DNA of 50,979 bases from Serratia sp. M24T3 (GCF_000257645.1 NZ_AJHJ01000034.1:1-50979); one strand, 5' to 3'. Counted from the stretch's first letter, positions 8,171-18,135 are shown. A program made the numbers and translations. Notes: generated from the letters alone by a model not told the origin.

Positions 8171-9604
8171 TCAGGCATTTCTCAGCATCCAGTCGATCTC
8201 GGTTTCAGTCACTCGGCGCTCGAACTGTAATAGCTCGTCAGATTTGCAGCTGTGGTAGACGTGGCTAAAACGTTCACCGAGATATTTTTTCAACTCGGTT
8301 TGCTGCTCAAACTCGTTAAGCGCGTCACTTTGGCGGATAGGTAACGGGATCCCTTCCTGCTCCAGACCATTACCGGTGACCGGTTCAGGCAGCGGCAGAA
8401 TGTTATCAAGGCCAAACAACACTCCGGCCAACACGGTAGCGACCACCAGATAAGGGTTGGCATCAGCGCCTGCAACGCGATATTCCACGCGATGATTCTT
8501 GGCATCGCTGCACGGAACGCGCAGTGCAACGGTACGGTTGTTGTGGCCCCATGACGCCTGAGTCGGGACATACATTCCCGGCTGGAAGCGACGGTAAGCG
8601 TTGATGTTCGGTGCCAGTATCGCCATTGATGCCGGCATCATGGCAATCATTCCCGCCAGCGCTCTTTTCATCAATGCGGAATCTTCACCCTGCTCATTGG
8701 AAAACAGATTTTTGCCGTTGTCATCAAGCATGCTGACGTGAATGTGCATGCCGCTACCGGCATAATCGTCATAAGGCTTGGCCATAAATGTGGCGTCCAT
8801 CTGGTGATTTTCGGCCACCAGGCGAACCAGTCTTTTCAGCGTCAGCGCATGATCGCAAGCGCCAAGAATATTTTCTGTGTGATGCAAATTGATCTCGAAT
8901 TGACCTGGCGAGGATTCCGCCACCGCGCCATCAGCCGGTAAACCCTGCAGATGAGCCAGTCGGTCAATGTCGCTGAGTACGTCAGAGAAATGGTCGAGAT
9001 TGTCGAGAGAATAAACCTGATTCTGTACATTTCTCTCTTGCGTACCTGGCGTACAAGGCGGCTGAAGCGCGCCATCGGCATCCCGCTGCCTGTCGAGCAG
9101 ATAAAACTCCAACTCTACCGCTATCACCGGGAACAGGCCCCGCTGGCGCAATGTCTGCCAGATATGGTTCAGCACATTGCGAGGTTCAACGTCAAAGGGA
9201 GTGCCATCTTCGTCAAGCATGGTTAGCAACAGTTGACCGATATTTTCAGGATCGTTGGCTGAAGGGGTCAGCGTGCCGGGAACGGGGAGGCAAATTCTAT
9301 CTGGCTCGCCTAATTCCTGCCCAAGTCCGGCCTCTTCAACCACGTTGCCTAAAATATCCATGGCGAAGACGGAGGCGGGGAAATAGCAGCCTTTTTCAAT
9401 TTTACGCAGAGCTGAAAGTGGGATGCGTTTACCGCGAAAACTGCCGTTTAAATCTGTAAGAAGGACATCAACATGCTGGGTCAGTGGGTGACGTTCCAGG
9501 TAATGAGTAACTTCATCCTGGAACGCGCTACTTCGCTCTTCTTCGCCCGGGATAGCGAAGCTGTCAACTTCGATGTTATTAGTTATCAGATCAATTGCTT
9601 GCAT
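8171..9604 (-). CDS. puuA: Gamma-glutamylputrescine synthetase
   Basis: A glutamine-synthetase-fold ligase that joins glutamate to putrescine with ATP, the first step of the Puu putrescine degradation route in the cytoplasm. The 477 residues match E. coli PuuA (472) throughout: LLTDLNGSFRGKRIPLSAL, CYFPASVFAMDILGNVVEEA, AVELEFYLLDRQRDADG, AESSPGQFEINLHHTENIL, AGSGMHIHVSM and RRFQPGMYVPTQASWGHNNR, including the metal-binding Glu and His positions of the GS family. The start at 9604 has an AAAGGA/GGCGGA-type site. It is divergent from puuD (409-base gap). The later genes puuB and puuC and the repressor puuR are not in the window. Confidence 0.95.
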   Translation of the reverse strand: MQAIDLITNNIEVDSFAIPGEEERSSAFQDEVTHYLERHPLTQHVDVLLTDLNGSFRGKRIPLSALRKIEKGCYFPASVFAMDILGNVVEEAGLGQELGEPDRICLPVPGTLTPSANDPENIGQLLLTMLDEDGTPFDVEPRNVLNHIWQTLRQRGLFPVIAVELEFYLLDRQRDADGALQPPCTPGTQERNVQNQVYSLDNLDHFSDVLSDIDRLAHLQGLPADGAVAESSPGQFEINLHHTENILGACDHALTLKRLVRLVAENHQMDATFMAKPYDDYAGSGMHIHVSMLDDNGKNLFSNEQGEDSALMKRALAGMIAMMPASMAILAPNINAYRRFQPGMYVPTQASWGHNNRTVALRVPCSDAKNHRVEYRVAGADANPYLVVATVLAGVLFGLDNILPLPEPVTGNGLEQEGIPLPIRQSDALNEFEQQTELKKYLGERFSHVYHSCKSDELLQFERRVTETEIDWMLRNA

Positions 9605-10013
9605 AAAATTTCCGCCGTTATCCTTTGGATGACGTCTACCGCATTACCCTCATGGTAAGGCGCGCCAACGTTAATTTGCTCTGTTCAATTGCGTTATTCC
9701 CGTAAAGTAAAGTGCCAGATAGTTAATAAAAATAAGGTGAAATCTGCTGATATAAGTGTAAATACTCTATAAATATAGACTATGCAGAAGTTTCCGAAAC
9801 ATTGGTTTTAAAAAACCTTCGCGCGAAATATTGGCATTGGCGCTTAAACTCACGATTAGCGCCGCGGTTTGAAAAAGCATCAACAGGCTGTTAGATTGGT
9901 AGATCTGCTTAATTAAAAAACTTTGAACATTGCCACGCGAAGTCACTTTTGTTGAACTAACGCAGAACAATGGGAGGGCTGTCATCATTTTAATCACTCA
10001 ACGAGGCGGTAAA
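9605..10013. other. Divergent puuA-puuD regulatory region
   Basis: 409 AT-rich bases that must hold the two divergent promoters. Visible dyads are GGCGCT (9839-9844) with AGCGCC (9858-9863) and GGTTTT/AAAACC near 9804-9817. I could not identify a convincing PuuR operator. A plus-strand frame from 9930 runs into puuD but lacks a start with a good ribosome binding site. Confidence 0.5.
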
Positions 10014-10823
10014 ATGGACAATAAATCTTCCACTTTAGAACTTATTCAATCCCAGGATCACGAGCCTTCCGACTATAGCCCGGTCATCGGCGTAGTGATG
10101 TGCGAAAATATTATCGATGAAAATCCTGCGTTAACTGTGCACGAAAAGTATCTCGACGCCATTTTTCACGCCAATGGCCTGCCCATTGCCCTGCCTCATG
10201 AACTGGCTTCCCGCGAAGGCGCCATCGACAGTATCCTCGCTCGCCTCGATGGCATTTTTCTCACTGGCAGCCCGAGCAATGTCGAGCCACATCAGTATGG
10301 CGAAGAAGGCGTTGAGGAACTGGCCGATCCGGGGCGGGACAAACTCAGCATCGCGTTGATTAAAGCGACGCTGGAAAAAGGCATCCCGCTGTTTGCCGCC
10401 TGTCGGGGTATGCAGGAGCTGGTTGTCGCTACGGGCGGCACGCTGTATCGCAAGGTCCACGAGCAGCCAGGTTATATGGATCACCGCGAAGATACTGCCC
10501 TGCCGCATGACAATCAGTATGATTTAGTGCATCCGGTCGAGATCCAGCCGGGTGGCCTTTTAGCGGAGTTACTGCCAGAATATCAACGCTTTGAGGTGAA
10601 TTCCTTGCATGGTCAGGGGGCAAGGCGCTTAAGCTCGGTGCTGACAGTCGAAGCGGTCGCGCCGGATAATCTGGTCGAGGCGGTAAGCGTGCGTAATCAC
10701 CCTTTTGCGCTCGGCGTACAGTGGCACCCAGAGTGGCACAGCCTGACGGATCCTGTCTCAAAGCAGCTGTTCGATGCGTTTATCAGCGCTTGTCGAATCC
10801 GCCATGATTTATTGCAGGAATAA
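10014..10823 (+). CDS. puuD: Gamma-glutamyl-gamma-aminobutyrate hydrolase
   Basis: A class I glutamine amidotransferase-like hydrolase that releases GABA from gamma-glutamyl-GABA, the last glutamyl step of the Puu pathway. The 269 residues contain PVIGVVMCENI near the start, GIFLTGSPSNVEPHQYGEEG, the nucleophile elbow FAACRGMQELVVATGG with the catalytic Cys, VNSLHGQGARRL, and the His-Glu pair in FALGVQWHPEW. ATG 10014 was chosen because GAGG lies 7 bases upstream and the frame 5' of it lacks homology to the family. The N-terminus is about 20 residues longer than in E. coli. It is transcribed away from puuA and ends at a bidirectional terminator. Confidence 0.93.
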   Translation: MDNKSSTLELIQSQDHEPSDYSPVIGVVMCENIIDENPALTVHEKYLDAIFHANGLPIALPHELASREGAIDSILARLDGIFLTGSPSNVEPHQYGEEGVEELADPGRDKLSIALIKATLEKGIPLFAACRGMQELVVATGGTLYRKVHEQPGYMDHREDTALPHDNQYDLVHPVEIQPGGLLAELLPEYQRFEVNSLHGQGARRLSSVLTVEAVAPDNLVEAVSVRNHPFALGVQWHPEWHSLTDPVSKQLFDAFISACRIRHDLLQE

Positions 10824-10858
10824 CGTGCTGCCTTGCGATTTTGCAGGGCAGAAAATAG

Positions 10859-10894
10859 AAAAAGCCGTCTGCGATTTTATCGGGACGGCTTTTT
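10859..10894. terminator. Bidirectional terminator after puuD
   Basis: AAAAAGCCGTC (10859-10869) pairs with GACGGCTTTTT (10884-10894), shared by puuD and the convergent iron ABC transporter genes. Confidence 0.9.
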
Positions 10895-10909
10895 ACATTA
10901 CGTTTTTCG

Positions 10910-11743
10910 TTAGATAGTTGGCGTATTAACCAGACCATCAATCAGAATCTGCGGAGTGCCCTGCGAACAGCGCTCGATACGCCCTTTTACGCCGTAAACC
11001 CTGGCCAGGCTTTCTGCTGTAATGACCTCTTCCGGTTTACCGTCGGCAATTAGCTGGCCGTCTTTCAGCATCAATACGTTATCGCCGTGACGCAGCGCGA
11101 TATTGATATCATGCACCACCACAACGGTAATGATATTTCGCTTACGAGTTTCGCGGCGCACCAGATCCATAACGTGAAACTGATAGTTAAGATCCAGCGC
11201 GCTTAAGGGTTCGTCGAGCAACAGGAGTGAAGGTTGGCGGATCAATGACTGTGCCAATCCCACCAGCTGTTTTTGGCCACCGGAGAGTTGATCTAGATAG
11301 CGCAACGCCAGATGCTCAATTCCCAGCAGCCGCAGCAGTTCCATCACCTTGTCGGTAGTTTGTGCCTGATGGGCCTGACCACCAGACGCGCGCTGGGCGA
11401 CGATAATCGACTCCAACACGTGTAGATGCACGCCCGCAGGCAGCGACTGTGGCAAATAAACTACCTTCTCGGCACGTTTGGCGAAGGTCATTTTCATCAG
11501 GTCGTGACCGTCGAGAATAATCTCGCCCTGCGCCTTGTTCAAACCCGCCAGCGCGCGTAGCAAAGTAGATTTACCGCTGCCGTTGGGTCCAAGCAGTACG
11601 GTTATCTCTCCGCGCGGCAGTTTAGGCACCTGCAAGTCGCGGATCACCGCCCGCTTGGGATATCCAGCGGTAAAATCACGAATTTGTAATCCCTGCGTGC
11701 CGCTCAGCACGTTAACCGCCTGTTTTGCCAGCGTTAGGCTCAT
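10910..11743 (-). CDS. Iron-siderophore ABC transporter ATPase (FecE/FepC type)
   Basis: A 277-residue ATPase of the FecE/FepC/BtuD class, acting at the cytoplasmic face of the inner membrane. Walker A is LLGPNGSGKSTLLRAL near residue 50, the Q-loop is YLPQ, the signature is DQLSGGQKQLV near 155, Walker B is LLLLDEPLSALD, and the switch His lies in VVVHDINIALRHGDN. Its ATG overlaps the stop of the permease gene by 4 bases (ATGA), so the two are translationally coupled. The Fur-like box upstream of the permease supports ferric-siderophore or heme uptake. The exact siderophore cannot be told. Confidence 0.9.
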   Translation of the reverse strand: MSLTLAKQAVNVLSGTQGLQIRDFTAGYPKRAVIRDLQVPKLPRGEITVLLGPNGSGKSTLLRALAGLNKAQGEIILDGHDLMKMTFAKRAEKVVYLPQSLPAGVHLHVLESIIVAQRASGGQAHQAQTTDKVMELLRLLGIEHLALRYLDQLSGGQKQLVGLAQSLIRQPSLLLLDEPLSALDLNYQFHVMDLVRRETRKRNIITVVVVHDINIALRHGDNVLMLKDGQLIADGKPEEVITAESLARVYGVKGRIERCSQGTPQILIDGLVNTPTI

Positions 11744-12837
11744 ACTGTTCCCCTATGGCGCAAAATAATGCTCAGGAAAAACGGCACGCCTACCAGAGAA
11801 GTTACGATGCCGACTGGAATTATCACGCCGGGCACCAAATTTTTAGAGGCGACCGAAGCCAAAGACAGCACCAGAGCGCCAATCAACGCGCTGGCAGGCA
11901 AATAGAAACGGTGATCTTCGCCAAACATCATGCGAGCAATGTGCGGTGCAACCAATCCGATAAAGCCGATAGGCCCGACAAACGCCACCGCCAGTGCAGA
12001 CAAAATGCTAATGCGCAGCAGTGTGCCAAGACGCAGGCGACGCACGTCAATACCAAAACTTACTGCACGATCCTCACCCAAACGTAGCGCGGTGAGTTTC
12101 CAGGAACTTTTCATCGACAGTGGCAGCAGGATAACAAAAGCCGCGGCCATCACCGCGAGTTTGACCCAGCTCGCACGCGCCAGGCTGCCCATGGTCCAGA
12201 AAACCAGCCCCTGCAATGTGTCTTCGGAGGCAATAAACTGCATCAGCGAGACCAGCGCATTGAAGGTAAACACCAGCGCGATACCAAACAGCACCACGCC
12301 AGAGCTGGCAACCTGCGTCCAGCGGGTGATGCCGTCCAGCATCAGCGCCGCGAGTAGCGCAAAGATAAAGGCGTTCGCCGAGATAAACCACTGATCGGGA
12401 ATTCCCGGAATACCAATATTCAGCACGATAGCCAGCGCGGCACCAAACGCGGCGGCAGAAGACACGCCAAGGGTAAATGGGCTAGCCAACGGGTTATTGA
12501 GGATTGTCTGCATTTCGGCACCGGCAAGTCCCAGCGACATTCCCACGACCACCGCCATCAATGCATACGGCATGCGGATATCCCAGACGATGACGCGGGT
12601 TCCGGCATCGGCAGCCTGAGCATGGAAAATCGTTTGCCACAGTGTATCCAGCGATAAACCGGCAGGACCCATGACGAAATCAAGCACCAGAGAAGCAAAA
12701 ATCGCGATGACCAGCACCAGCATCATTGAAAGGCGACGGCGCAGGATGGATTTATAACGGCCCATCACGCTGCCATCGGCACCGGCTTCACTCGGCTGAC
12801 TGGCTGAATTGAAAAGGGGATCGGTTGTAGCACTCAT
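11740..12837 (-). CDS. Iron-siderophore ABC transporter permease (FecCD type)
   Basis: An inner-membrane permease of 365 residues with about 9-10 helices after an unusually long, polar N-terminal tail of about 35 residues. FecCD family blocks are RMPYALMAVVVGMSLGLAGA, QTILNNPLASPFTLGVSSAA, GVVLFGIALVFTFNALVSL and the end motif AFVGPIGFIGLVAPHIARM. It forms an operon with the downstream ATPase. A single permease gene suggests a homodimer. No periplasmic binding protein or TonB-dependent receptor gene lies beside it, so the complex must use one encoded elsewhere. The Fur-like box about 80 bases upstream implies iron-repressed expression. Confidence 0.9.
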   Translation of the reverse strand: MSATTDPLFNSASQPSEAGADGSVMGRYKSILRRRLSMMLVLVIAIFASLVLDFVMGPAGLSLDTLWQTIFHAQAADAGTRVIVWDIRMPYALMAVVVGMSLGLAGAEMQTILNNPLASPFTLGVSSAAAFGAALAIVLNIGIPGIPDQWFISANAFIFALLAALMLDGITRWTQVASSGVVLFGIALVFTFNALVSLMQFIASEDTLQGLVFWTMGSLARASWVKLAVMAAAFVILLPLSMKSSWKLTALRLGEDRAVSFGIDVRRLRLGTLLRISILSALAVAFVGPIGFIGLVAPHIARMMFGEDHRFYLPASALIGALVLSLASVASKNLVPGVIIPVGIVTSLVGVPFFLSIILRHRGTV

Positions 12838-12910
12838 GATTACACTTATTTCTCGCTTGGCACGGCGTGGCTAAAAAAGGCAAAGTAAGGTCTGTAACAG
12901 TAATATAAAC

Positions 12911-12923
12911 GATAACTATTATC
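12911..12923. promoter_or_regulatory. Fur box upstream of the iron ABC genes
   Basis: GATAACTATTATC matches 11 of 13 positions of the right part of the Fur consensus (GATAATCATTATC) and is a near-perfect dyad. It lies about 75 bases before the permease start, a normal promoter position. It is the only such site I noticed in the window. Confidence 0.7.
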
Positions 12924-13016
12924 AATCCAGCATAACCTGAGCCGCCTCGTTTGGATTAACCAAAAAAGGTAAAAGTGACAATCAAGGAGTAACAAAGCGT
13001 GTTGTAAGAGGAAATT

Positions 13017-13042
13017 CTTTCCCCGCACAGTGGCGGGGAAAG
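13017..13042 (-). terminator. Probable terminator downstream of lysP
   Basis: CTTTCCCCGC (13017-13026) pairs perfectly with GCGGGGAAAG (13033-13042) around a 6-base loop, just after the lysP stop. The minus-strand tail is only moderately T-rich (AATTTCC), so efficiency is uncertain. Confidence 0.65.
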
Positions 13043-13055
13043 CGTTAAGCGCAGA

Positions 13056-14537
13056 TTATTTCTTTTCTACTTCAGGAAATTCCATTTCTTGATACTTGAT
13101 GAACTTGGTGCCTTGGGTCAGTTTGTAACCAAACCAGATAATCAGGAACAGCGGAATACCGATGTAGGTTGCCGCCACGCCGTACCAGTCGATTTTATCA
13201 GCCAGGAATGCCTGATAGTTCTGACCCAAAGTGATGATCATACACAGTATGAAGGCAAAGATTGGCCCCAGCGGGAACAGGCTCGATTTATAGGGTAGCA
13301 CGTTGAGGTCACGCCCTTGCGCCACATAGCCACGACGGAATCGGTAGTGGCTAATCGCAATACCCAGCCAGGCAATAAATCCGGTCATACCCGAAGTATT
13401 CAACAACCACATATACACGGACTGGTTGCCGTACATCGAACTGAAGAAGCACAGCGCCGCAATTACCGTGGTGGCATACAGCGCATTACGCGGCACACCG
13501 CCTTTCGACAGTTTGGCGAACATGCGCGGTGCTTTGCCTTCGGTAGCCAGGTTGTATAGCATGCGGGTTGAGGCATACATCCCGGAGTTACCGGCTGACA
13601 GCACCGCAGTGAGAATCACCGCATTCATTACCGCCGCCGCCGACAGCAGGCCAGCATTGCGGAATACCAGCGTAAACGGACTCACGCCGATATCTTTGAC
13701 GTCGTTACGCAGCAGGCTTGGATCGGTATAGGGAATGATCAGGCTGATGACCAGAATTGCCAGCACATAGAACAGCAGAATACGCCAAAACACCTGACGC
13801 ACCGCGCGTGGAATATTCTTGCCCGGATCTTCTGATTCGCCCGCCGCAACGCCGATAAGCTCGGTTCCCTGGAATGAGAATCCGGCTATCATCGCCACGC
13901 CAATCATCGAGGCAAATCCTCCGGCAAACGGCGCATCGCCGATGGTCCAGTTTTGCCAACCAGCGTGTTCGCCACCCTTCATGATGCCGAAAATCATCAA
14001 TACGCCAACGACGATAAAGACAATAACGGTCAACACTTTAATCAGCGAGAACCAGTATTCTGCTTCGCCAAAACCGCGAACAGAAATGTAATTCAGCAGG
14101 AAGATAATCCCCAGGAACAGCGCGCTCCAGATCCAGCCGGGAGTGTGCGGGAACCAGTAATTCATCACCAGCTGCGAGGCAACCAGCTCAACGGCAATGG
14201 TCACCGCCCAGTTGTACCAATAGTTCCAACCCAGCGCGAAGCCAAAGCCTTCTTCAACATATTTCGCACCGTAAGTGGAGAAAGAACCGGCAACCGGCAT
14301 GTAAGCGGCCAATTCGCCGAGGCTGGTCATCAGGAAATAAACCATCAGACCAATTATTGCGTAGGAAAGCAGTGCCCCACCCGGGCCTGCCTGAGAAACG
14401 GTTGCACCAGAAGCCACAAACAGGCCGGTTCCGATAGAGCCACCAATGGCAATCATGGTTAAGTGACGCGCTTTCAGCTCTCGTCGCAGTGTAGGCGTCG
14501 CAGCCACCTGCTGATTTTTTGTATGCTTTTGAGCCAT
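13056..14537 (-). CDS. lysP: Lysine-specific permease
   Basis: A proton-coupled lysine importer of the APC family in the inner membrane. In E. coli the same protein also restrains the CadC acid-stress activator. The 493 residues (489 in E. coli) have 12 membrane helices. The N-terminal block LRRELKARHLTMIAIGGSIG, then TGLFVASGATVSQAGPGGA, LGWNYWYNWAVTIAVELVA, FSFQGTELIGVAAGESEDP and LNTSGMTGFIAWLGIAISHY are all typical. The start at 14537 has AGGGC upstream. It lies downstream of yeiE on the same strand with a 194-base gap, as in E. coli, and probably has its own promoter there. Confidence 0.96.
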   Translation of the reverse strand: MAQKHTKNQQVAATPTLRRELKARHLTMIAIGGSIGTGLFVASGATVSQAGPGGALLSYAIIGLMVYFLMTSLGELAAYMPVAGSFSTYGAKYVEEGFGFALGWNYWYNWAVTIAVELVASQLVMNYWFPHTPGWIWSALFLGIIFLLNYISVRGFGEAEYWFSLIKVLTVIVFIVVGVLMIFGIMKGGEHAGWQNWTIGDAPFAGGFASMIGVAMIAGFSFQGTELIGVAAGESEDPGKNIPRAVRQVFWRILLFYVLAILVISLIIPYTDPSLLRNDVKDIGVSPFTLVFRNAGLLSAAAVMNAVILTAVLSAGNSGMYASTRMLYNLATEGKAPRMFAKLSKGGVPRNALYATTVIAALCFFSSMYGNQSVYMWLLNTSGMTGFIAWLGIAISHYRFRRGYVAQGRDLNVLPYKSSLFPLGPIFAFILCMIITLGQNYQAFLADKIDWYGVAATYIGIPLFLIIWFGYKLTQGTKFIKYQEMEFPEVEKK

Positions 14538-14731
14538 CTTTGCCCTATTTCTGCTCGTCGTGAGTAATTTTAGCCGCGGATTGTAACAAAAACCGCCGTG
14601 CTGAGTAGCAGGAACACGAGGACATAAGAATGCTTCATAATCGACTGTGGATTATTAGGAGACCCAATACCTTTCACGATGCAGCGGCGCGCAAAGACGC
14701 TTCTACATAATGAAAAATAATGAATTTACCA

Positions 14732-15604
14732 TCAGGAAAGTTCTTTGCAGTAGGTCAGAAAACGCGATAGCGCGTTAGAGATATGTTTTTGACGATGGTG
14801 AATCAGGTAAAGCTTGCGCACCAGTGGCGGCAATGGAAGCCTGATTTCCACCAGCGAACCACTAAGCAGCTGCTCGGCAATCACCCGCCGTGAAAGACAG
14901 CTGATACCAATGCCGTGGCGTACCGCGTGTTTGATCGCTTCGGAATTACCCAGCTCCATGACCAGATTAAAATCGCCAAGCTGGGATAACAGCTGGTGAT
15001 CAAGCACCTCGCGCGTGCCTGAGCCACGCTCGCGCAGGATCCACGGTGCTTCGGTGAGCATTGCCAAAGTAACCTGCCTGCCGACCAGAGGATTATCCGG
15101 CGCGGCAAACACGACCAGCTCGTCGTCAAGCCAAGCCTGGGTGATGAGTTCCGGCATACGACACGGACCTTCAATCAGCCCAAGATCAACGCGAAAATCG
15201 GCTACGGCATTTATCACATCGTCGGTATTACCCACATTGAGTTCGAGGGGGGTATCGGGGAAATCCAGCCGGTAACCGGCTATCATCGCGGGCAACATAT
15301 AGTTACCGATGGTACTGCTGGCACCAATTTTCAGCGAGCCGCTGTCATGGCTGAACAAGCGTTCTATTTCGCTGGCCTGCTCAAGCAGAGCCAAGGCCTT
15401 AGGGTATAACAGACGTCCGTGCTCGTTAATCACCAAACGTTTACCCACGCGGTCAAACAGTTTTACTCCCAGCTGCCCTTCTATATCCGCCAAGGCTGCA
15501 CTGACCGCCGATTGTGATAGAGACAAAACAACAGAGGCCTGAGTGGTTGACCCACTTTTGAGCACCTCGGAGAAAACTTCCAGTTGACGCAGTGTAATAT
15601 GCAT
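14732..15604 (-). CDS. yeiE: LysR-family regulator YeiE
   Basis: A 290-residue LysR regulator. The winged helix-turn-helix is at residues 1-60 ([40 protein letters not shown]), then the two-lobed effector domain with [20 protein letters not shown] and a [15 protein letters not shown] hinge region. Order lysP-yeiE-yeiH with yeiH divergent is as in E. coli. Work on enterobacterial YeiE links it to sulfite sensing and to control of motility and virulence genes. Control of the divergent yeiH is expected from this layout but no operator could be verified. Confidence 0.92.
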   Translation of the reverse strand: MHITLRQLEVFSEVLKSGSTTQASVVLSLSQSAVSAALADIEGQLGVKLFDRVGKRLVINEHGRLLYPKALALLEQASEIERLFSHDSGSLKIGASSTIGNYMLPAMIAGYRLDFPDTPLELNVGNTDDVINAVADFRVDLGLIEGPCRMPELITQAWLDDELVVFAAPDNPLVGRQVTLAMLTEAPWILRERGSGTREVLDHQLLSQLGDFNLVMELGNSEAIKHAVRHGIGISCLSRRVIAEQLLSGSLVEIRLPLPPLVRKLYLIHHRQKHISNALSRFLTYCKELS

Positions 15605-15882
15605 AGAGTCTCGATATCGGTTACCTGCCCTGAATGCTGGCCTATAACTTGTTGATTCATTAGTAAAAAGTGCTCAGCGTCTTATCTGCGCCCCTTGGCC
15701 GAATCCGCTCCTCCCGCTTTTTGTCTCACTATTGAGTATAGCTCCATCCGCATTAGCCATCTGCGCCGGGTTATGCTTATTCTATACCAGTTTTTTCGAT
15801 TGTTTATAGGATTACAATCAATTTCACATTTATAACCCTGCTGGATATGCTTATTCCCAGGCAATCTAAGCAGGATTACATC

Positions 15883-16992
15883 ATGAGCCACGTCCTTTCA
15901 GAGCAACATCGAGCACCAAAATTACGTAACCTGAATAAACCGATCTATTCATTTGGACGTCTTTTACCGGGTTTAGTTCTCACCGGGTCAATAACTAGCC
16001 TGGTTTTGTGGTTAAGCCACTTCGAATTCCTGATTTCGCTGGGGATGAGCGCGCTAACGCTGGCGATCGTTGTCGGTATGATTATCGGCAATACTGTTTA
16101 CCCGCTAGCCCGCCCGCAGTGCGCCGAGGGGGTTAATCTGGCAAAGCAGAAACTGCTGCGCCTGGGTATTATTCTCTATGGTTTCAAGCTGACTTTCACC
16201 CAAATTGCCGACGTTGGCGCATCCGGCATCGTCATCGATTTATTGACCCTTGGCAGCACCTTTTTTCTGGCCTGCTGGCTTGGCAAACGCGTGTTTGGTC
16301 TCGACAGCGAAACCACCATGCTGATAGGCGCGGGTAGCAGCATTTGCGGTGCCGCCGCTGTGATGGCGACTGAGCCGGTATTGAAAGCCGATGCCGAGAA
16401 AGTCACGGTTGCGGTGGCGACGGTAGTGATTTTTGGCACCATTGCCATCTTCCTTTATCCGTGGTTATGGCAGTTAAATCAGCACTATCACCTGCTGGAG
16501 ATCACTGCCACACGCTTTGGCATTTATACCGGTTCAACCTTGCATGAGGTCGCACAGGTGGTCGCCGCCGGGCATGGTGTTTCGCCCGATGCTGAAAATG
16601 CGGCGGTGATCGCCAAGATGATCCGCGTGATGATGCTGGCACCTTTTCTACTCATGCTCAGTTTTTGGAAAAGTCGGGGTCAGGCGCACGCTGGTGGCAG
16701 CGCTCAAAGCAAAAGCCTGTGGTCGAGCATCACCATTCCGTGGTTTGCGCTGTGGTTTATCGGCGTGGCGGCGTTCAACAGCTTTGGCTTATTGCCGGCA
16801 AGTTGGGTGCATAGTCTGTTAACGCTGGATACTATCCTGCTGGCAATGGCGATGGCCGCGCTGGGATTAACCACGCATTTCAGTGCGTTGCGCCTCGCTG
16901 GCATGAAACCACTGCTGCTGGCCGGGCTGCTGTTTGCGTGGCTGATTGTCGGCGGTGCAGGCATCAACCTGCTGGTACAGCATCTGCTGTAA
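15883..16992 (+). CDS. yeiH: YeiH family putative sulfate exporter
   Basis: A polytopic inner-membrane protein of 369 residues and about 10 helices from the UPF0324/YeiH family, annotated as putative sulfate exporters on limited evidence. Signature stretches are [40 protein letters not shown], the glycine-rich [39 protein letters not shown] and [21 protein letters not shown] chose ATG 15883 because AGGA lies 7 bases upstream; the upstream ATG at 15847 has none. It is divergent from yeiE. A role in sulfite/sulfate handling fits the YeiE regulator but is inference. Confidence 0.9.
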   Translation: MSHVLSEQHRAPKLRNLNKPIYSFGRLLPGLVLTGSITSLVLWLSHFEFLISLGMSALTLAIVVGMIIGNTVYPLARPQCAEGVNLAKQKLLRLGIILYGFKLTFTQIADVGASGIVIDLLTLGSTFFLACWLGKRVFGLDSETTMLIGAGSSICGAAAVMATEPVLKADAEKVTVAVATVVIFGTIAIFLYPWLWQLNQHYHLLEITATRFGIYTGSTLHEVAQVVAAGHGVSPDAENAAVIAKMIRVMMLAPFLLMLSFWKSRGQAHAGGSAQSKSLWSSITIPWFALWFIGVAAFNSFGLLPASWVHSLLTLDTILLAMAMAALGLTTHFSALRLAGMKPLLLAGLLFAWLIVGGAGINLLVQHLL

Positions 16993-17101
16993 GTCACTTC
17001 ATCTGTCAGGTTTGCGTGAACTTTTAACATTTATTGCCTGCCCAGCTGCCGATAAAGAAGCTATCATTCGGAAAAACAGAATGTCATCAGCAGGGGTTAA
17101 T

Positions 17102-17968
17102 ATGAAATTTGTAGGGGCACACGTTAGTGCAGCAGGCGGGGTCGATCAGGCAGTTTTGCGCGCACATGAACTGGAAGCGACTGCATTTGCGCTATTCACC
17201 AAGAACCAACGGCAATGGCGCGCAGCTCCTCTGGCAGAAGATGTTATTGAACGCTTTAAAACGGCATGTGAAAAATACGGTTACAGCAGTAACCAAATTC
17301 TGCCCCACGACAGCTACCTGATTAACCTCGGTCACCCGGTCGAAGAGGCGCTGGAGAAATCCCGCGAGGCGTTTATCGACGAACTTCAGCGCTGTGAACA
17401 GCTTGGACTCTCGCTGCTGAATTTCCATCCTGGCAGCCACCTGATGCAAATCGATGAAGATAAATGTCTGGCGAAGATTGCCGAGTCAATCAATATTGCT
17501 TTGGATAAAACCAAGGGCGTAACTGCCGTGATTGAAAATACTGCGGGTCAGGGCAGCAATCTGGGCTTTCGTTTCGAACATTTGGCGGCAATTATTGACG
17601 GCGTAGAAGATAAAAGCCGCGTCGGTGTCTGCATTGATACCTGTCACGCTTTCGCAGCAGGTTATGATTTGCGCACCGAAGCCGCCTGTGAAGAGACTTT
17701 TAAACACTTATCTGACGTAGTGGGGTTCCAGTACCTGCGCGGTATGCATCTCAATGATGCGAAAAGTGAATTCAACAGCCGCGTTGACCGCCACAACAGC
17801 CTGGGTGAAGGTAACATCGGTAAAGCTGCATTCAGCTATATTATGCGCGACCCACGTTTCGACAACATCCCGATGATCCTTGAAACTACGAATCCAGATA
17901 TCTGGATCGATGAGATCGCCTGGCTGAAATCCCAACAAAAAGCCGATCAGGATGAAGCCGCAGCCTGA
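17102..17968 (+). CDS. nfo: Endonuclease IV
   Basis: A zinc-dependent AP endonuclease of base excision repair that cuts 5' of abasic sites. The 288 residues (285 in E. coli) start at ATG 17102 with AGGGG upstream; [13 protein letters not shown] is the family N-terminus. Zinc ligands lie in [49 protein letters not shown] and [14 protein letters not shown], and the final Glu in [10 protein letters not shown]. All are present. The C-terminal tail [11 protein letters not shown] is slightly longer than in E. coli. It follows yeiH as in E. coli and ends at a strong terminator. Confidence 0.97.
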   Translation: MKFVGAHVSAAGGVDQAVLRAHELEATAFALFTKNQRQWRAAPLAEDVIERFKTACEKYGYSSNQILPHDSYLINLGHPVEEALEKSREAFIDELQRCEQLGLSLLNFHPGSHLMQIDEDKCLAKIAESINIALDKTKGVTAVIENTAGQGSNLGFRFEHLAAIIDGVEDKSRVGVCIDTCHAFAAGYDLRTEAACEETFKHLSDVVGFQYLRGMHLNDAKSEFNSRVDRHNSLGEGNIGKAAFSYIMRDPRFDNIPMILETTNPDIWIDEIAWLKSQQKADQDEAAA

Positions 17969-17984
17969 TAAGTTCTCGCTGTAG

Positions 17985-18016
17985 CGAATGAAGTAAAAAA
18001 CGAATGAAGTAAAAAA
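17985..18016. repeat. Perfect 16-base tandem duplication
   Basis: CGAATGAAGTAAAAAA occurs twice in direct succession (17985-18000 and 18001-18016), the second copy running into the A-rich arm of the nfo terminator. It looks like a recent slippage duplication. Confidence 0.95.
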
Positions 18017-18044
18017 CGTCTGATGCTTCGGCTCAGACGTTTTT
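18012..18044 (+). terminator. Terminator of nfo
   Basis: AAAAACGTCTGA (18012-18023) pairs with TCAGACGTTTTT (18033-18044) around TGCTTCGGC. Confidence 0.92.
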
Positions 18045-18135
18045 GTTTAAATTCAGAAATTTAGCTGGCAGGCAGCGGCATAATTAAACGTTTCTCCGCC
18101 AACCCCGCAAATCTTGCTTTACCCTTTTACCTCTA

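Noticed and set aside
12846-13028. 60-residue minus-strand frame upstream of the iron permease
   Set aside because: It covers the Fur box and promoter region, has no ribosome binding site of note and its composition is not protein-like.
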